A stretch of 64,000 nt of DNA from Bradyrhizobium sp. SZCCT0148 (GTDB lineage: Bacteria; Pseudomonadota; Alphaproteobacteria; Rhizobiales; Xanthobacteraceae), in NCBI RefSeq assembly GCF_018129985.1, contig NZ_JAFCKT010000006.1, positions 248,001-312,000 on the forward strand, written 5' to 3'. Below, in pieces: positions 45,019 to 57,300 of this stretch (position 1 is its first letter; the number at the start of each line of letters is the position of its first letter). A program made the position numbers and the translations under genes. The notes beneath the pieces are model-generated. The model saw nothing but the letters and a program-made list of their open reading frames with translations. It did no database searches and had not been told where the DNA came from.

Positions 45019-45336
45019 CTATCTGATCTCGCCGTGCCGCGCCTCGTGATCATGCACGAGCTTCGTCATGAGCTCCAGCAGGCGCTTGGCCGCGCCGGGA
45101 CTCAGAATGATGCGATGATGCAACTGGATCTCACGCGGCTGCGGTCCCATGTCCCAGTCCTGGTTCACGCCGAAGGACAGCACGACCTCCTCCCGCGTGC
45201 TGTTGCCGCTGACCACGTTGCAATACGAGCTCTTCAGCGCGGAGGTGTCGACCTTGATTCCGGGTTGGGCCGGAGCCGCAGCGGCCGCGCTGCTCGGTTG
45301 TGCGGCCGAATTCGGCGTGTCTTTTTCGTTGGACAT
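45019..45336 (-). CDS. DUF3467 family protein
   Basis: Protein of 105 residues. After a low-complexity Ala/Pro/Ser N-terminus (1-30) it shows the DUF3467 core: SSYCNVVSGNSTREEVVLSFG, DWDM, then LHHRIILSPGAAKRLLELM. The function of this family is not known to me. It lies 38 bases downstream of the giant gene on the same strand and converges on the SecA-like gene, so it belongs to the locus by position and may be a chaperone-like or assembly factor for the giant protein. Confidence 0.85.
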   Translation of the reverse strand: MSNEKDTPNSAAQPSSAAAAAPAQPGIKVDTSALKSSYCNVVSGNSTREEVVLSFGVNQDWDMGPQPREIQLHHRIILSPGAAKRLLELMTKLVHDHEARHGEIR

Positions 45337-45374
45337 GGGTTCTGGACTTTCTTCTGCTTCCTCGACGATCCGCG

Positions 45375-48300
45375 TTACGGCAACCGAACGCGGGAATTCG
45401 TATCACTTGTGTTGGACGACAACGCGGATGCCGCGATCCGAATTGCGTCGGCCGGCCGCGCCACCGTGCGCGGAGCCGGCTCTTGCAGGCAGAAGTCTTT
45501 CGTTGCGGCTGACAAGCCCGGCATCGCATAGGTCCCGGCATCTTCCGGGATGGCGATTCGAACCGGTGCACCGCCACGGCTCACAGCCGGTTCCGGGGAG
45601 ATCGCGGCCTCCCGGGCCAATGCGTCCATCGAAATCCTGACGCGGCCATGCTGGCTTGCCGATCGGTCAACGGCATCGGGCAGATCAGACGGCATCGGTG
45701 CCCCCGCAACTGTGACGTCCTCCAACATGCATTCTGCCAGGCGGATGCGAACCGGCGCGCTGTCGACCGCAGCCTCGCCATTGACATCCACCGCAAGCAA
45801 GCTGAGAGCAGCGTCCATCGTCTCGTCCAGATAGCGGACGGACAACGAGGCCAGATCGACGGTACCGCCGGGCAGCGCCTCGTCCGAGATCACCGAGATT
45901 CGGACCAGGGCGCTGCCGTCGCTCGGCGTACATGACAAGGTCACCGTTGCAGTTTCGGGCAGATCGGTCCCGGGCTCGACACCGAGCACACTCAGGCACG
46001 CGGCGTCGTAGCTGAGCTTGAACACGACCGACCGGACACCGCCCGCGCTCGTGAAGGACACCCCAAGGTTCCTCTCAAGGCGAGGCTTGCGCCGCTTGCC
46101 GGCTGCCAGCGCCGCACCATTCCGCACCAGCATGGCGGGTGCCACGAGTGCGGCGACGCCGTCGATCACCCGCGCCTCGGCCTCAGCGGCCGACGCGGCG
46201 GATGACGGCGAGGGTTGCGGCAAGGCCTCGCTGCGCTTGGCATTCCGCCCGTCGGCCGAGCCAGCCGGCGGCTGGCTTTCACCTTGCTGGCCCGGCGCAC
46301 CAGGCACGCTTTCGTTCTGTTGCCGCTGATCGTTCGGCGAGCCGGCCGGCAGCGCTCCATAGCCCTCAGGACCTGTCTGTTCCAACTGCTGCAGATCTTT
46401 CAGCGTAAATGGCGACGCGCCGTTCAGCCAAGGCACGCGCGAAGGCTCGATCGGGCAATAGTTGAGGTGGTCGTCCCCCGGCTCGGGCAGCGGATCCAAG
46501 CTCTTGGTGTTGACGTTTCCGCCGCCCTGATGCGGAAGCCAGCCGCTGTAGGCGACGAATGTGTAATAGGGCAGCAGGTTCACGGGCGGCTGCCCCTGTG
46601 TTTCGCCCGTCCGGCCCTTGATTTCGGAGAACTGCGGAACGTCAACCTTGAACTCCCACGGGATCGTCATCACCGGCTGGCCGTCACGGCGAACCTCGCG
46701 CGCGACGCCGACCAGCGTCACCGTCACGGTCTCCATCGCCTTGCCGCCATGGCCGTCATCGATCACGACGTCGTAGAGCTGGGTCAACCGCTCTCCGGCG
46801 CGAAGGTTGGGCCACTGGCCGGTGATGCGATAGGTCCACTGGACCGCGCCTGCGCCGGTGCCGGTGCCGGTCGCATCGGTGACCATGCTGGCTTCGAGCG
46901 TGCCGACATAGGCGTTGGCATGATCGTGCGACTGCACGCTGACGACGTGCTTGTCGCGGAGATCGTGATCGCCGAAGGTCAGCAGCCCCGCCACGATGCC
47001 CTTGCCGTGATCGTCAGGTTCGATCCCGATCTCGACCTTGGGCGAACCAACCTGGATGGTGGGCTTGTCATTCGTCCCTGAGATCGTAACCGTCACGGTC
47101 TCGACCGCCTGCCCGCCATGGCCGTCAGCGACGGTCACGCTGTACTTCTGGATCAGAACCTGTCCGGTGGACAGATGATCGATTTCACCGTCGGCGACCG
47201 CGAAGTGCCAGCCGATCTCGCCGCTGCTCTTGTCATGCTTGAGGGTATCGAGGGTAAACAGGCCGACATAGCCGGTTCCCTGTGCGCCGAACGATGCGGA
47301 ATGGAGGTCGCCGATATCGGCGTCGGTGAACAGGATCGCTCCCGAGCCGCTCTCGATTCCATTGGGATGCGCATCTTCGACCAGCGGCAGGCTCTGGGGT
47401 CGCGAGACGATGACCGGCGCTTCGTTCTGGCCGATGATCGTGATCGTGACCGTGGCGGTAGACCACGCGCCCGCGGCGTCCCTAACCACATAGTCGAACC
47501 TATCGGTCGTGGTGTCGCCGACCTTCAGACTGACGAAGGCACCATTAGGATCGTAGGTGAAGGTGCCATCGCCGTTGTCGATGACTTTGCCCTTCGTGGC
47601 ATGGGCGGCGGTGTCGATGGCATAGCCATGGGTATCGCCGAGGTCAGGATCGACGAAGGATGCGGTCACCGTTTTGGCCGGCCCGTGCTCCTTCACGTCG
47701 GCGACGATGTCCTTCGCGACCGGCGCGTCATTCTCGCCCTTGACGGTGATCGTCACCGTGGCCGTCGAGCGCGCGCCGGCGGCGTCGGTCACCGTATAGC
47801 GGAAAGTATCCTGCGCGGTTTCTCCTGCTTTCAATCCGACAAACGCGCCGTTCGGGTCGTAGCTGAACGTGCCGTCGCCGTTATTGGAGACCTTGCCCCG
47901 GGTCGCATCGCTCGACACATCGATGCTGAAGCCGTGGGCGTCGCCGGAGTCCAGATCGATGAACGAGGCCAACACAGTCTTGGCCGGCCCGTGTTCCTGC
48001 ACGTCGGCGACAACATCCTTCGCGACCGGTGCGTCGTTCTCACCCTTGATGGTGATGGTCACGATCGCGACCGATGACGCGCCGGCAGCGTCGATTACGG
48101 CGTACCTGAATTTGTCCTGTGCGATCTCTCCAGCCTTGAGACCTGCGAACGCACCACTGGGATCATAACTGAAGGTGCCGTCGCCGTTGTTCGTGACCTT
48201 GCCCTTGGTCGCGTCCGTCACCGTGTCGATCGTGAAGCCATGGGTGTCGCCGAGATCAAGATCCGTGAAGGACGCCGACACCGTCTTCGAAGGCCCGTGC

Positions 48301-51300
48301 TCCTGCACGTCGGCGGCAATGTCCTCCGCAACCGGCGCGTCGTTCTCGCCCTTGATGGTGATCGTCACCGTGGCGGTCGATGAAGCGCCGAAGCCGTCGA
48401 TCACGGTGTACCGGAAGGTGTCCTGCGCCGTCTGCCCGGCCTTGAGCCCCTCAAACGCGCCGTTCGGATCGTAACCGAAGGTCCCGTCACCATGGTCAGT
48501 GACCGTGCCCTTCGTCGCCTTGGTGTCGATGGTGAAGTTTCCGACATCTCCGAGGTCCGGGTCCGTCCACGAGGACGTTACTGTCGCCGCCGGACCGTGC
48601 TCGTCCACGTTGGCGAAGATGTCCTTCGCCACGGGTGCGTCGTTCTCACCGGTGATGGTGATCGTCACCGTCGCCGTCGAGGACGCGCCCACCGCGTCGA
48701 CCACTGTGTAGCGGAATGTATCCTGCGCGGTGGCTCCCGCCTTGAGGCCGACGAACGCGCCGTTCGGATCATAGCTGAAGGTGCCGTCGCCGTTGTTCGT
48801 GACCTTGCCTTTGGTCGCGTCCGTCGCCGTGTCGATCGTGAAGCCATGGGTGTCGCCGAGATCGGCATCACCGTACAGCGCAGCGACGGAGGTGGCCGGG
48901 CCGTGTTCCAGCACGTTGGCGGCGACGCCCTGCGCGACCGGGGCATGGTTCTCGCCGGCCGTGACGACGACGGTGACGATGGCAGTTGCTGAGGCGCCGG
49001 AGCCATCGACGACCGTGTAGCGGAACTTGTCGATCGCGGTGGCGCCTAGCGCCAGATTGAAGGCACCGTTGGGATCATAGCTGAAGGTGCCGTCGCCGTT
49101 GTTGGTGACCTTGCCCTTCGTGCCGTCGGTCGTGGTGTCGACGGTGAAGCTGTGGGTATCACCGATGTCCGCATCGGCGTAAGAGGCCGACACCGAAATC
49201 AACGGCCCGGCTTGCGATACGCCGGCGTTGACGTCGGCCGCCGCCGGAGCTTCGTTCTGACCCGTGATGGTGACCGTGACCACGGCGGTCGACGACGCGC
49301 CCGAAGCATCCTTGACGGTGTAGCGGAACTGATCGGTGGCCGTAGCGCCCTTCTTCAGCCCGTCGAACGCGCCGTTTGGATCATAGCTGAAGGTGCCGTC
49401 ACCATTGTTGGTGACCTTGCCCTTGGTGGCGTCTGTCGCGGTATCGGTCGCGAAGCTGTGCGTATCGCCGGCATCGATGTCGATAAACGAGGCCGCGATC
49501 GCGACCGCAGGACCATGCTCTGCCGCATTGGCCGTCACCGCTTTCGCGGCCGGTGCCTGGTTTTCGCCGTGAATGGTGACGACCACCAGAGCGGTGGACG
49601 ACGCCCCCGCCGCGTCGGTGACGGTGTAGCGGAACTGGTCGGTGGCAATCGCGCCGGCCTTCAGGCTGGCGAAGGCGCCGTTCGGATCGTAGCTGAACGT
49701 GCCATCACCATTGTCGGTGACCTTGCCCTTGGTGGCGTCGGCCGTGGTGTCGATTGCGAACGTATGGCCGTCATTGGCATCGGCATCGGTGAAAGCCGCC
49801 GTCACGGTCTTCGACGGGCCGGTCTCCTGCACGTCCGCCGCGATGTCCTGCGCGGCGGGCGCATGGTTGGCCCCGGGCGCGACGTTGACCGTGACTGAAC
49901 TGTCGGATGCGCCGAAGCCGAGAAGATCGAAATACAGCGTCAGCGTGGTGCCGGCCGCGATCCCACTCAGATCCTTCTTCACCGTGATGAGCTGCGACAG
50001 CGAACCGCCGTCACCCGAGGCCGCGCGGCCAGAGACCGTGACGCCGGAGCCGAAGAATATCTGCCCGGACGACTGGATGTTGAGGAACGCGTCGGTGTTG
50101 GCGAGACCCGTCGCCGAACCGCCCACGGGGTTGCCGTTCTGGTCGAGCAACGCCACCTCGAACGCGTCGGGAGGATTGCCGGCGGCGTTTGCGAAGAGAT
50201 GATCGGCCAGGAGCGTGAACTCGAGCGTGTCGACGCCGGCCGGGACGACGAAGCTTTCGGAGAGGCCGGACAGGGTCTGCGAATTCTCGGACAGGACCAA
50301 CGTGCCGCCGTTGACGCTGGTTGTGCCGTGGCTGGTCCAGTTGGAGGGAAGCTGGGCGGCGACGAGATCCGAATGGTACGGGGAAAAGAGAATCTGCGCG
50401 ACCTGCTGTTCGGTTAACGGCGGCAAGCCGGAGCTGGCATTACGGACAGACGCGATGATCTGTGCGTCGATCGCCGATGGCAGCCGGCGCTCCGATGGCG
50501 CCAACGCATCGGACATCAGATCGTTTGGATATTGATCGCTGTCGAGATGGTCGTCCTCCGGCGCACGCGTCAAACGGGCGGTGAATCCTGGTCCGGCGAA
50601 GATCTGTGAGCCGCCGACTAGCCCGACGTGCGAGGCGAAGCCAGGAATGTCGGGATTGAAGCCGAGCAAGTGCCCTTCTTCGTGCAGCAGAACGCTGAGC
50701 AGATCGTATTTGCCGGCCGCAGCCGAAGTCCCGGTTGCAAGGTGCGCTCGCGCGTCCAGGGTGGCGCCGAACTCGGAATTGTCCAGCGGGGTCGTGTCGA
50801 TGAACCAACCCACGCCGGCCGCCGTTCGGCTGAGCACAATGGTGCCGGCCGTCGGCAGGCCATCAGCGCCAATAGCGTTGATACGCGCCTCGCCCAATTC
50901 GCCAGCGGGGAGATCCGCGAACACAACTGTAATGGCGGGATAGGTGTGGACCCCGAGGGCATCCTGCCAAATGGTTTGAGCGATATTTTCCATCGCCGCG
51001 AGATCGCTTTCGCTGACTGCGCCAGTGCCGCCGCTTCCTGCAGCAATGTCCGCAACAGTCGCGTCCAACAGGTGCTTCGCCCAGCCGAAACCTTCGTCCT
51101 GCCACGGCCACATCCTAAATGCTGAAACGCCTCTCGCCGCTCCCTTGTCCGCCGCAATATAGAAGACACTGGTTTCCGAATAGGTCGCGATGCCGCGCGA
51201 GGAGAATCCGATCACCGGACCCGGCGTATTGATCTTGGCGTATTTCTCGGGGCTGAGCGTACCTGCGAATTCGGCCAGAGCGTTGAAGTGGGAGCCATGC

Positions 51301-54300
51301 TGGATCGGCGATTGCAGCGTCGCCTGGACATCCTTGATGACGATATCGGCGCTGGCCTTGTTCAGTTTGGCATTGATGGCAGCAAGGATCTTGGCCTCTG
51401 TCTTGCTATCGAGGAACTCGCCGCCGACCGTACGGACGAAAGCGACGTCGAGATCCGACGTGGTCAACGCACCTCCTTGGCCTACTAGGAAGCCGAAGAT
51501 CGATTTGGTCTTGATCGCCAGCGGCTTGGCGGGCAGGCCCAGATAGCTGCCAATCCTGGTTCCGAGGGCAGTCAGAGGATCCGCCGCGCGAATGCCGATT
51601 TCGACATTGAATTCCGCGGCCACCTCCAGGATGGCAGCTCGTTGCACAGCCGTGGCGCCAGTCATTGGCGCACGCTCCAGGCCTACTGTCTTCACCGTCT
51701 TGTTGACCGACCTGGCAACGGAGCCAGCCCCCTCGGTAAGAGCGCCGGAGGCTCCCGCGTGGAGGAGCACGTTGAGGCCGAGTTCGAGGAATGCGGCCGT
51801 CGGACCCTGCCAGGACGGACTTTCCGTAATCTTCGACGACAGAAATTGCGAGAGGGCTGCAAGCGGCAGCGGAACTTCGGTGTGGCTGACCATGCTGACA
51901 AGGCCGGTCGTGAACTCAGTCGAGGCCTGCGCGATACCAAGAAGTTGCGAGCCGCTCCAGGCAAGTTCGCCCGCTTCGCCGAGCGCGGCAACACCGATCT
52001 CCGGCAGGGCGAGCGGCGCTGTAATCATCAGCGCGAGCCCGTACTCGAACGGTCTCGTGGCGGCCTTACTTTCGTCTTCGGCCCGGACAACTCCCAGGAT
52101 CTTTTCGTTCTCGCGGATAGTGATGGGCGCACCCTTCGCGAGCCCGTAACCCATCTGCCTGCCCAAATGGCTATCTGCAGCGAAACCGATCGACGCGCCG
52201 CCCTGCATCGGACCGTTCAGATAGTCCTCGTGCATTTCTTCAGCAGTTTTTCGGTGCTCCTGCAGCGGCCCGGAATTGCGCAGGTTTTCCCAGAACTGAG
52301 CATCGTCCGGCTGCGGCGTTCCTCCGACCGGCTCGGGAGCCGGAATTTCATCCTCGATGTTCCGGTGACCCGTCGGGTCGAGATAACGCAGCGGATTGTC
52401 GAAAGCGTAGATGTACCGGTTCATGCTCATCGGCTGATCTACCTGGCCGAGATAGCTGTCCTGGCTGATGAACATGCCCGTCAAAGAATCGTAGTAGCGG
52501 GCGCGGAAATATTGCAGTCCGGTCTCGAAATCGAGTTCCTGGCCGGTGAACTGCTTGGTGTTGTCCGAGGTGCCGGTCGCGAAGACGATCTGCCCCCACG
52601 CGTCAAATTCCTGGCTGACCTGCGTTGCTCCAGACTCATTGGTGAGTTCCGAGGGACTTCCGAGCGCGTCGACCATATAGAACTGGCTCGAGCGCACGCT
52701 TGTGCTCGCGTCGACATCCGTCATCGAGATCAGGTTGACGCCGTAATTGTACTTGCGCTCGGTCTTCCCACTGGAACCATCATATTCCTGCAGCGTCGCT
52801 CCGTCTGCGTAGAGATAGCGGGTCTCACCGGCCGCGGTCAGCTTTTTGACCCGCAGCCCGCGGGTGTCGTAGTCGAACTTGACGGGTCCGCCATTGATGG
52901 CCGCCGTCAATACCAGCTGGTCGAGGATGTTGTAATAATAGGGCGTGGTCACTCCGTTGACGGTCATGGCAACGCGATTGCCGTTGGCGTCGTACAGAAA
53001 GCTCGCGCTCTTGCGCGGATCGACGCTGTCGGTCACGCTGCGCACTTGGTTAGAGTTCGCATAGTAAGAATACGTCCGATCGACCGACTTGGTTGGATCC
53101 GTCGGATCCTTTCCTCTCTCGGTCAAGCGATTGCCGACATTGTCATACGTATAGGTCAGATTGCCGCCGTTGCCGTAGACGACCTGCGTCAGCCGGTCCA
53201 GGCCGTCGTAGGAATAAGTCGTGGTCCTTGCCGCGCCGCCGTCGATGTCGTGATGGACCTCGACCTGCGACTTGCGGTTTCCGTCCTTGTCGTAGGTGTA
53301 GGTGAAGCTGGAAATCAGATCGTCTGCCGACGGTGTCGTGCCCGCGATCACGCCGCTACCAGATTGACCAAAACCGATCCTGCGATTGACGACATGCAGT
53401 ACACGGTTGTTGTTGTCGTACGAGTCGGCAAAGCCGTAATCCGCCACGGTGCCGTTCGGATAAACGACCAGCTTCAGCACACCATTGGCGTAATATTTGT
53501 AACGGGTCTCCCCGTCCTCGGTCGTCGCGACGCTCAAGCGATTGCGGTGATCGAACAGGTAGGTCGTCGTCAAATGATCGGCATCGGTCACCGACGCGCG
53601 GTTGCCCATTCTGTCATAAGTGTAAGCGATGCTCTTCCCGTCATTGACGTAGTTCGAGCCGACCAGACGATTGAGTTCGTCATAGCTGAAAAGGCTGACT
53701 TCGGTGACGCTTCCACTGCCGACGTGCTTGACCTCGGTCGAAGACGTCATGTTACCGTTGCCATCGTAAGCGTAGACGATCGAGAGCGGCTGGTAATCCA
53801 GTGACGGATTGACGGCGTTCGAGTAGGTCACTGTCTGAAGCCGGTCGAGGAAGTCATACACCATGTCGGTGCGCTGGCTTTCCGGATCGACCACAAGATT
53901 TTGGTTTCCATTGGCGTCATAGCCGTAGTGCCAATGTTGCCCGTCGGCCAGGAACGTGTCGGTCAGACGATTGAGGTCATCGTAGCGATTCTCGACCTTG
54001 TGGCCCGCCGCATCGGTCGCGAAGCGGAGATTGCGATCGGCGTCGTAGACGTATTCCGTCAGACCGCCGCCGCGGCTGGTCTCGTCGACCTCGATCAGCT
54101 TATTGAGCGCGTCGTATTTGTAACGGGTCACATGACCAGCGACGAGCGGATCCGTTTTGCTGGCGATGTTGCCGTTCTCGTCATAGGTATATCGTGTGGT
54201 CTCGTTATTACCGTTGGTGAGGCTGACCAACCGATAGCGCGCGTCGTAGGCGTAGATCGCCTCGGCCGTGACGCCGTTCGGCCCGGTATCGCTAATCGTC

Positions 54301-57300
54301 AGATCATCGGTCAGGCCGTCATAATCATAGGTCGTGGTCCCTTCGTCGTGGGTGCCTTGGGCCTCGATCATCATCCTGAGGCGATTGGCCCCGTCATAGC
54401 GGTACTCGGTCGTATTGCCATTGGCATCGGTCGAGAATCTAACATTGCCGACGCCGTCATACGTCTTCTCGGTCAAAACGATGTCTTGACTGCCGTAGCG
54501 TAAGCCGAGGCCGGGCGCGCTACGGGTTTCTCGGGTCAGGCGTCCAAACGAGTCGAATTGATCGATGGTCTCGGATCCGACTTCGTCGAATCGCCGATCC
54601 TGGATGATCATGCGGTTCAGAACGTCATCATAGATCTGCCTTGTCGTGGTGAGCGCGGGGCCGCCCGCGAACTGAGCGTCTTCCGTCAGGGCAAGCCGGT
54701 TGGCGTCGTCATAGGTAAATCGGGTCTCAAAGCCCTTTTTGTCGACCACGGACCGAAGATTGACGCCGTCATAAGTATACTTGACCGTGTTGTTGTCTGC
54801 ATCGGTGATCAGGACGACGCGCCCGAGCGCGTCATATTGATACTTGGTGTCCTTCCCGTTCGGATCCGTCACGGTCTCGATGTTGTTCGCGTCGTCGTAA
54901 CTCGTGTTGGTCACGGTCAGCGGCAGTCCGGGCGACGTTTGCCTAATGATCCGATTCAGACTGTCGTATTTCGACTCGAACGCGTTGCCGCGCTTGTCGA
55001 CGTAACGAACTACGTTGTTGTCGCCGTCGTAGAAATATTGCTCGACGGGCGGACGTAGGTCGTCAGACGTGTGGACGTACTCCACCTTGATCTTCCGGTT
55101 GAGCCCGTCATACGTGTTTGTGACGTCGACGTCATTGTTCCAGGGATCGCGGGTGGTCGCCAGATTTCCGTTGCCATCGTAAGTGAAGCTGGTCGTCAGC
55201 GCGAGGCCTGTCGAATCGACGATCCGGCTGGCAACGCGACCGAGGCCGTCCATGTGCGTCTCGGTTTTGGAGCCGTTCGGATCCGTGACGACCGTCGTGC
55301 GGTTGGCGTAGTCGGCGTCGTAGACCGTCACGTACGCGTTGACGGCGCCCGTACCGCTGATCACGGTTTGCTCGATCTTGTGAGCCTGGTTGCGGCCGTC
55401 GTAATTGCCGTAAGTGACCTTGAGTCCGCTCTGCAGGTGAATTTCTGTCGCGAGCAAGCGGTTGGTGTAGGTGTAATCGATCTTGTTACCGACCGCATCG
55501 ACCGCGGACTTCAGCGTATAATCCACGTTGTAGACGTATTTCGTTCCGTGCCCGTTGGCGTCGGACTGGAATATCTTGTTGCCGACGCGGTCGTACGCTG
55601 TTTTGACGGACGCGTGCCCGGTGCCGTACTGATCGGCCGAGACGTTGAAGGTCGCGGAGACCTGTCGATAAAGGCCGTCGTAAGCATAGGTGGTCCGGTT
55701 GCCGTTCAAATCGACATCCGAGATCTTGTTAATGGCGTCGTAGAAGTTTTTCAGGATGACGGTCGACGTCTGGTTTCCAGAAGGACCGCTCACAACTGTG
55801 ACGGTCTTCAGGCGATTGAGGCCGTCATAGGTATATTCGTGGACAATGTTGGCAGCGTCGATATCGCGGCTGACATTGCCGTCTTCGTCATACGCATACT
55901 GCCATTGCAACGTCGTGCTGCCGCCGTCGGCCTGCGCAACATCTTTCATCGTCTTTCGGACGAGCCGGTTGCCCTTATCGTATTCGTAAGTCGTGGTCTG
56001 GCCAAGGCCGTCAGTGCTCGTTGCAATCAAACCGCCTGCATAATAGGTGTAGACGACCCGTTCCGCCCACTGAACCCCCGGATTAGCGGTGGTGTGCAGA
56101 CGGTCATCATAGGTGGTCTGGCTGAGCAGGCGATTCAGCGCATCGTACTCGTTGTGCACACGATGACCGCTGGTGTCGCTTTCGTCGGTGAGCCGACCGC
56201 GGACATCGTACACGCGGGTCGTCACGACCCCCCCGGCGTCCTGGATCTGCGTTGCAAATCCGAATGCGTTATAAGCGAGAAACGTTGTCGTATGTTGCTG
56301 CGCGTCGGTCGTCTTGAGCAGGTCGCCCGGGCCGAAATTCGCACTGAACGTGTTGGCCGGTGAATATTCGTTCGTGATTAGCGCGCCCACGGCATCCGAG
56401 CCCAGAATCGTATTGCCGTAGTCGTCAAACTTGTAGCTCGTGGTATTTTTCTCGGCGTCGGTGACGCTCTGCAACTTGTTGAATTTCGGATCGAAGGTTT
56501 TGAGAACGACGATTTCCGACACCGCATTGCCGGCGCCGTCCGTCACATCTTCCATGCCACCGTCGAACGACGTCGTGATTTTTATAGCATTGCCCAGTTC
56601 GTCGTAGACGTAGGAAATCGTCTGGCCGTCAGCATCGGTCACCGACACAAGCTCGACGTCCTTGCCGTTCTTCCCGGAGCCTTGGAAGGCTTCCGGGTGA
56701 GGTGTCTGCGGCGTCGCCCAAACCATCGTGGTGGTGCGCCCTCCCGGGGCGTCGATCTTGACGGTCGCGCCATAGGCGTTGAGCGTGTAGATGGTGTCGG
56801 CCACTCCGGGGCGCGGATCAGACACGGTCCGGGTCTGGCCAGAAAAGTCATACTTGAAGGCGGTCACCGATTCTTCTGAACGGCCGGTCTCGCCGCCCGG
56901 CGCATGCACCTCCATAATGCGCTCGCCCTCGAGGTTCATGCGCTTGAAGTAGGCATTGATGCGCGGATCGGTGCCTGTCGTGGGCAATGCGCCGGCATCG
57001 TCGGAGACCTGCGGGTAGTAGACGTAGGTCGTTGTCTGCGTGCCCCCGTCCGTGCCGTTGCCGGGAGCCGTGTGCGTGAGCATGTTGTGGCTCAGGCGAT
57101 CATCGCCGGGCGTATATGTATAGGTCTCGGTCCGCGTGTCGCTGCCGTCCGGCTGCGTGCCATATTGCGTGACGCTGGTCAGATTACCGAAGCCGTCGTC
57201 GTAATGGTACTGGATGTCAAGACCCAGCAGATCATGATGGGGGCTGATCGTGTCATAGCCCTTCAGTTCGACGATACGCTTGTCGCCGAAGATGGTGGCA

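Noticed and set aside
46730..49865. CRISPR-like periodic repeats
   Set aside because: The 300-bp units are in-frame coding repeats of a cadherin/VCBS array with no short direct repeats and unique spacers, and no cas genes are present.
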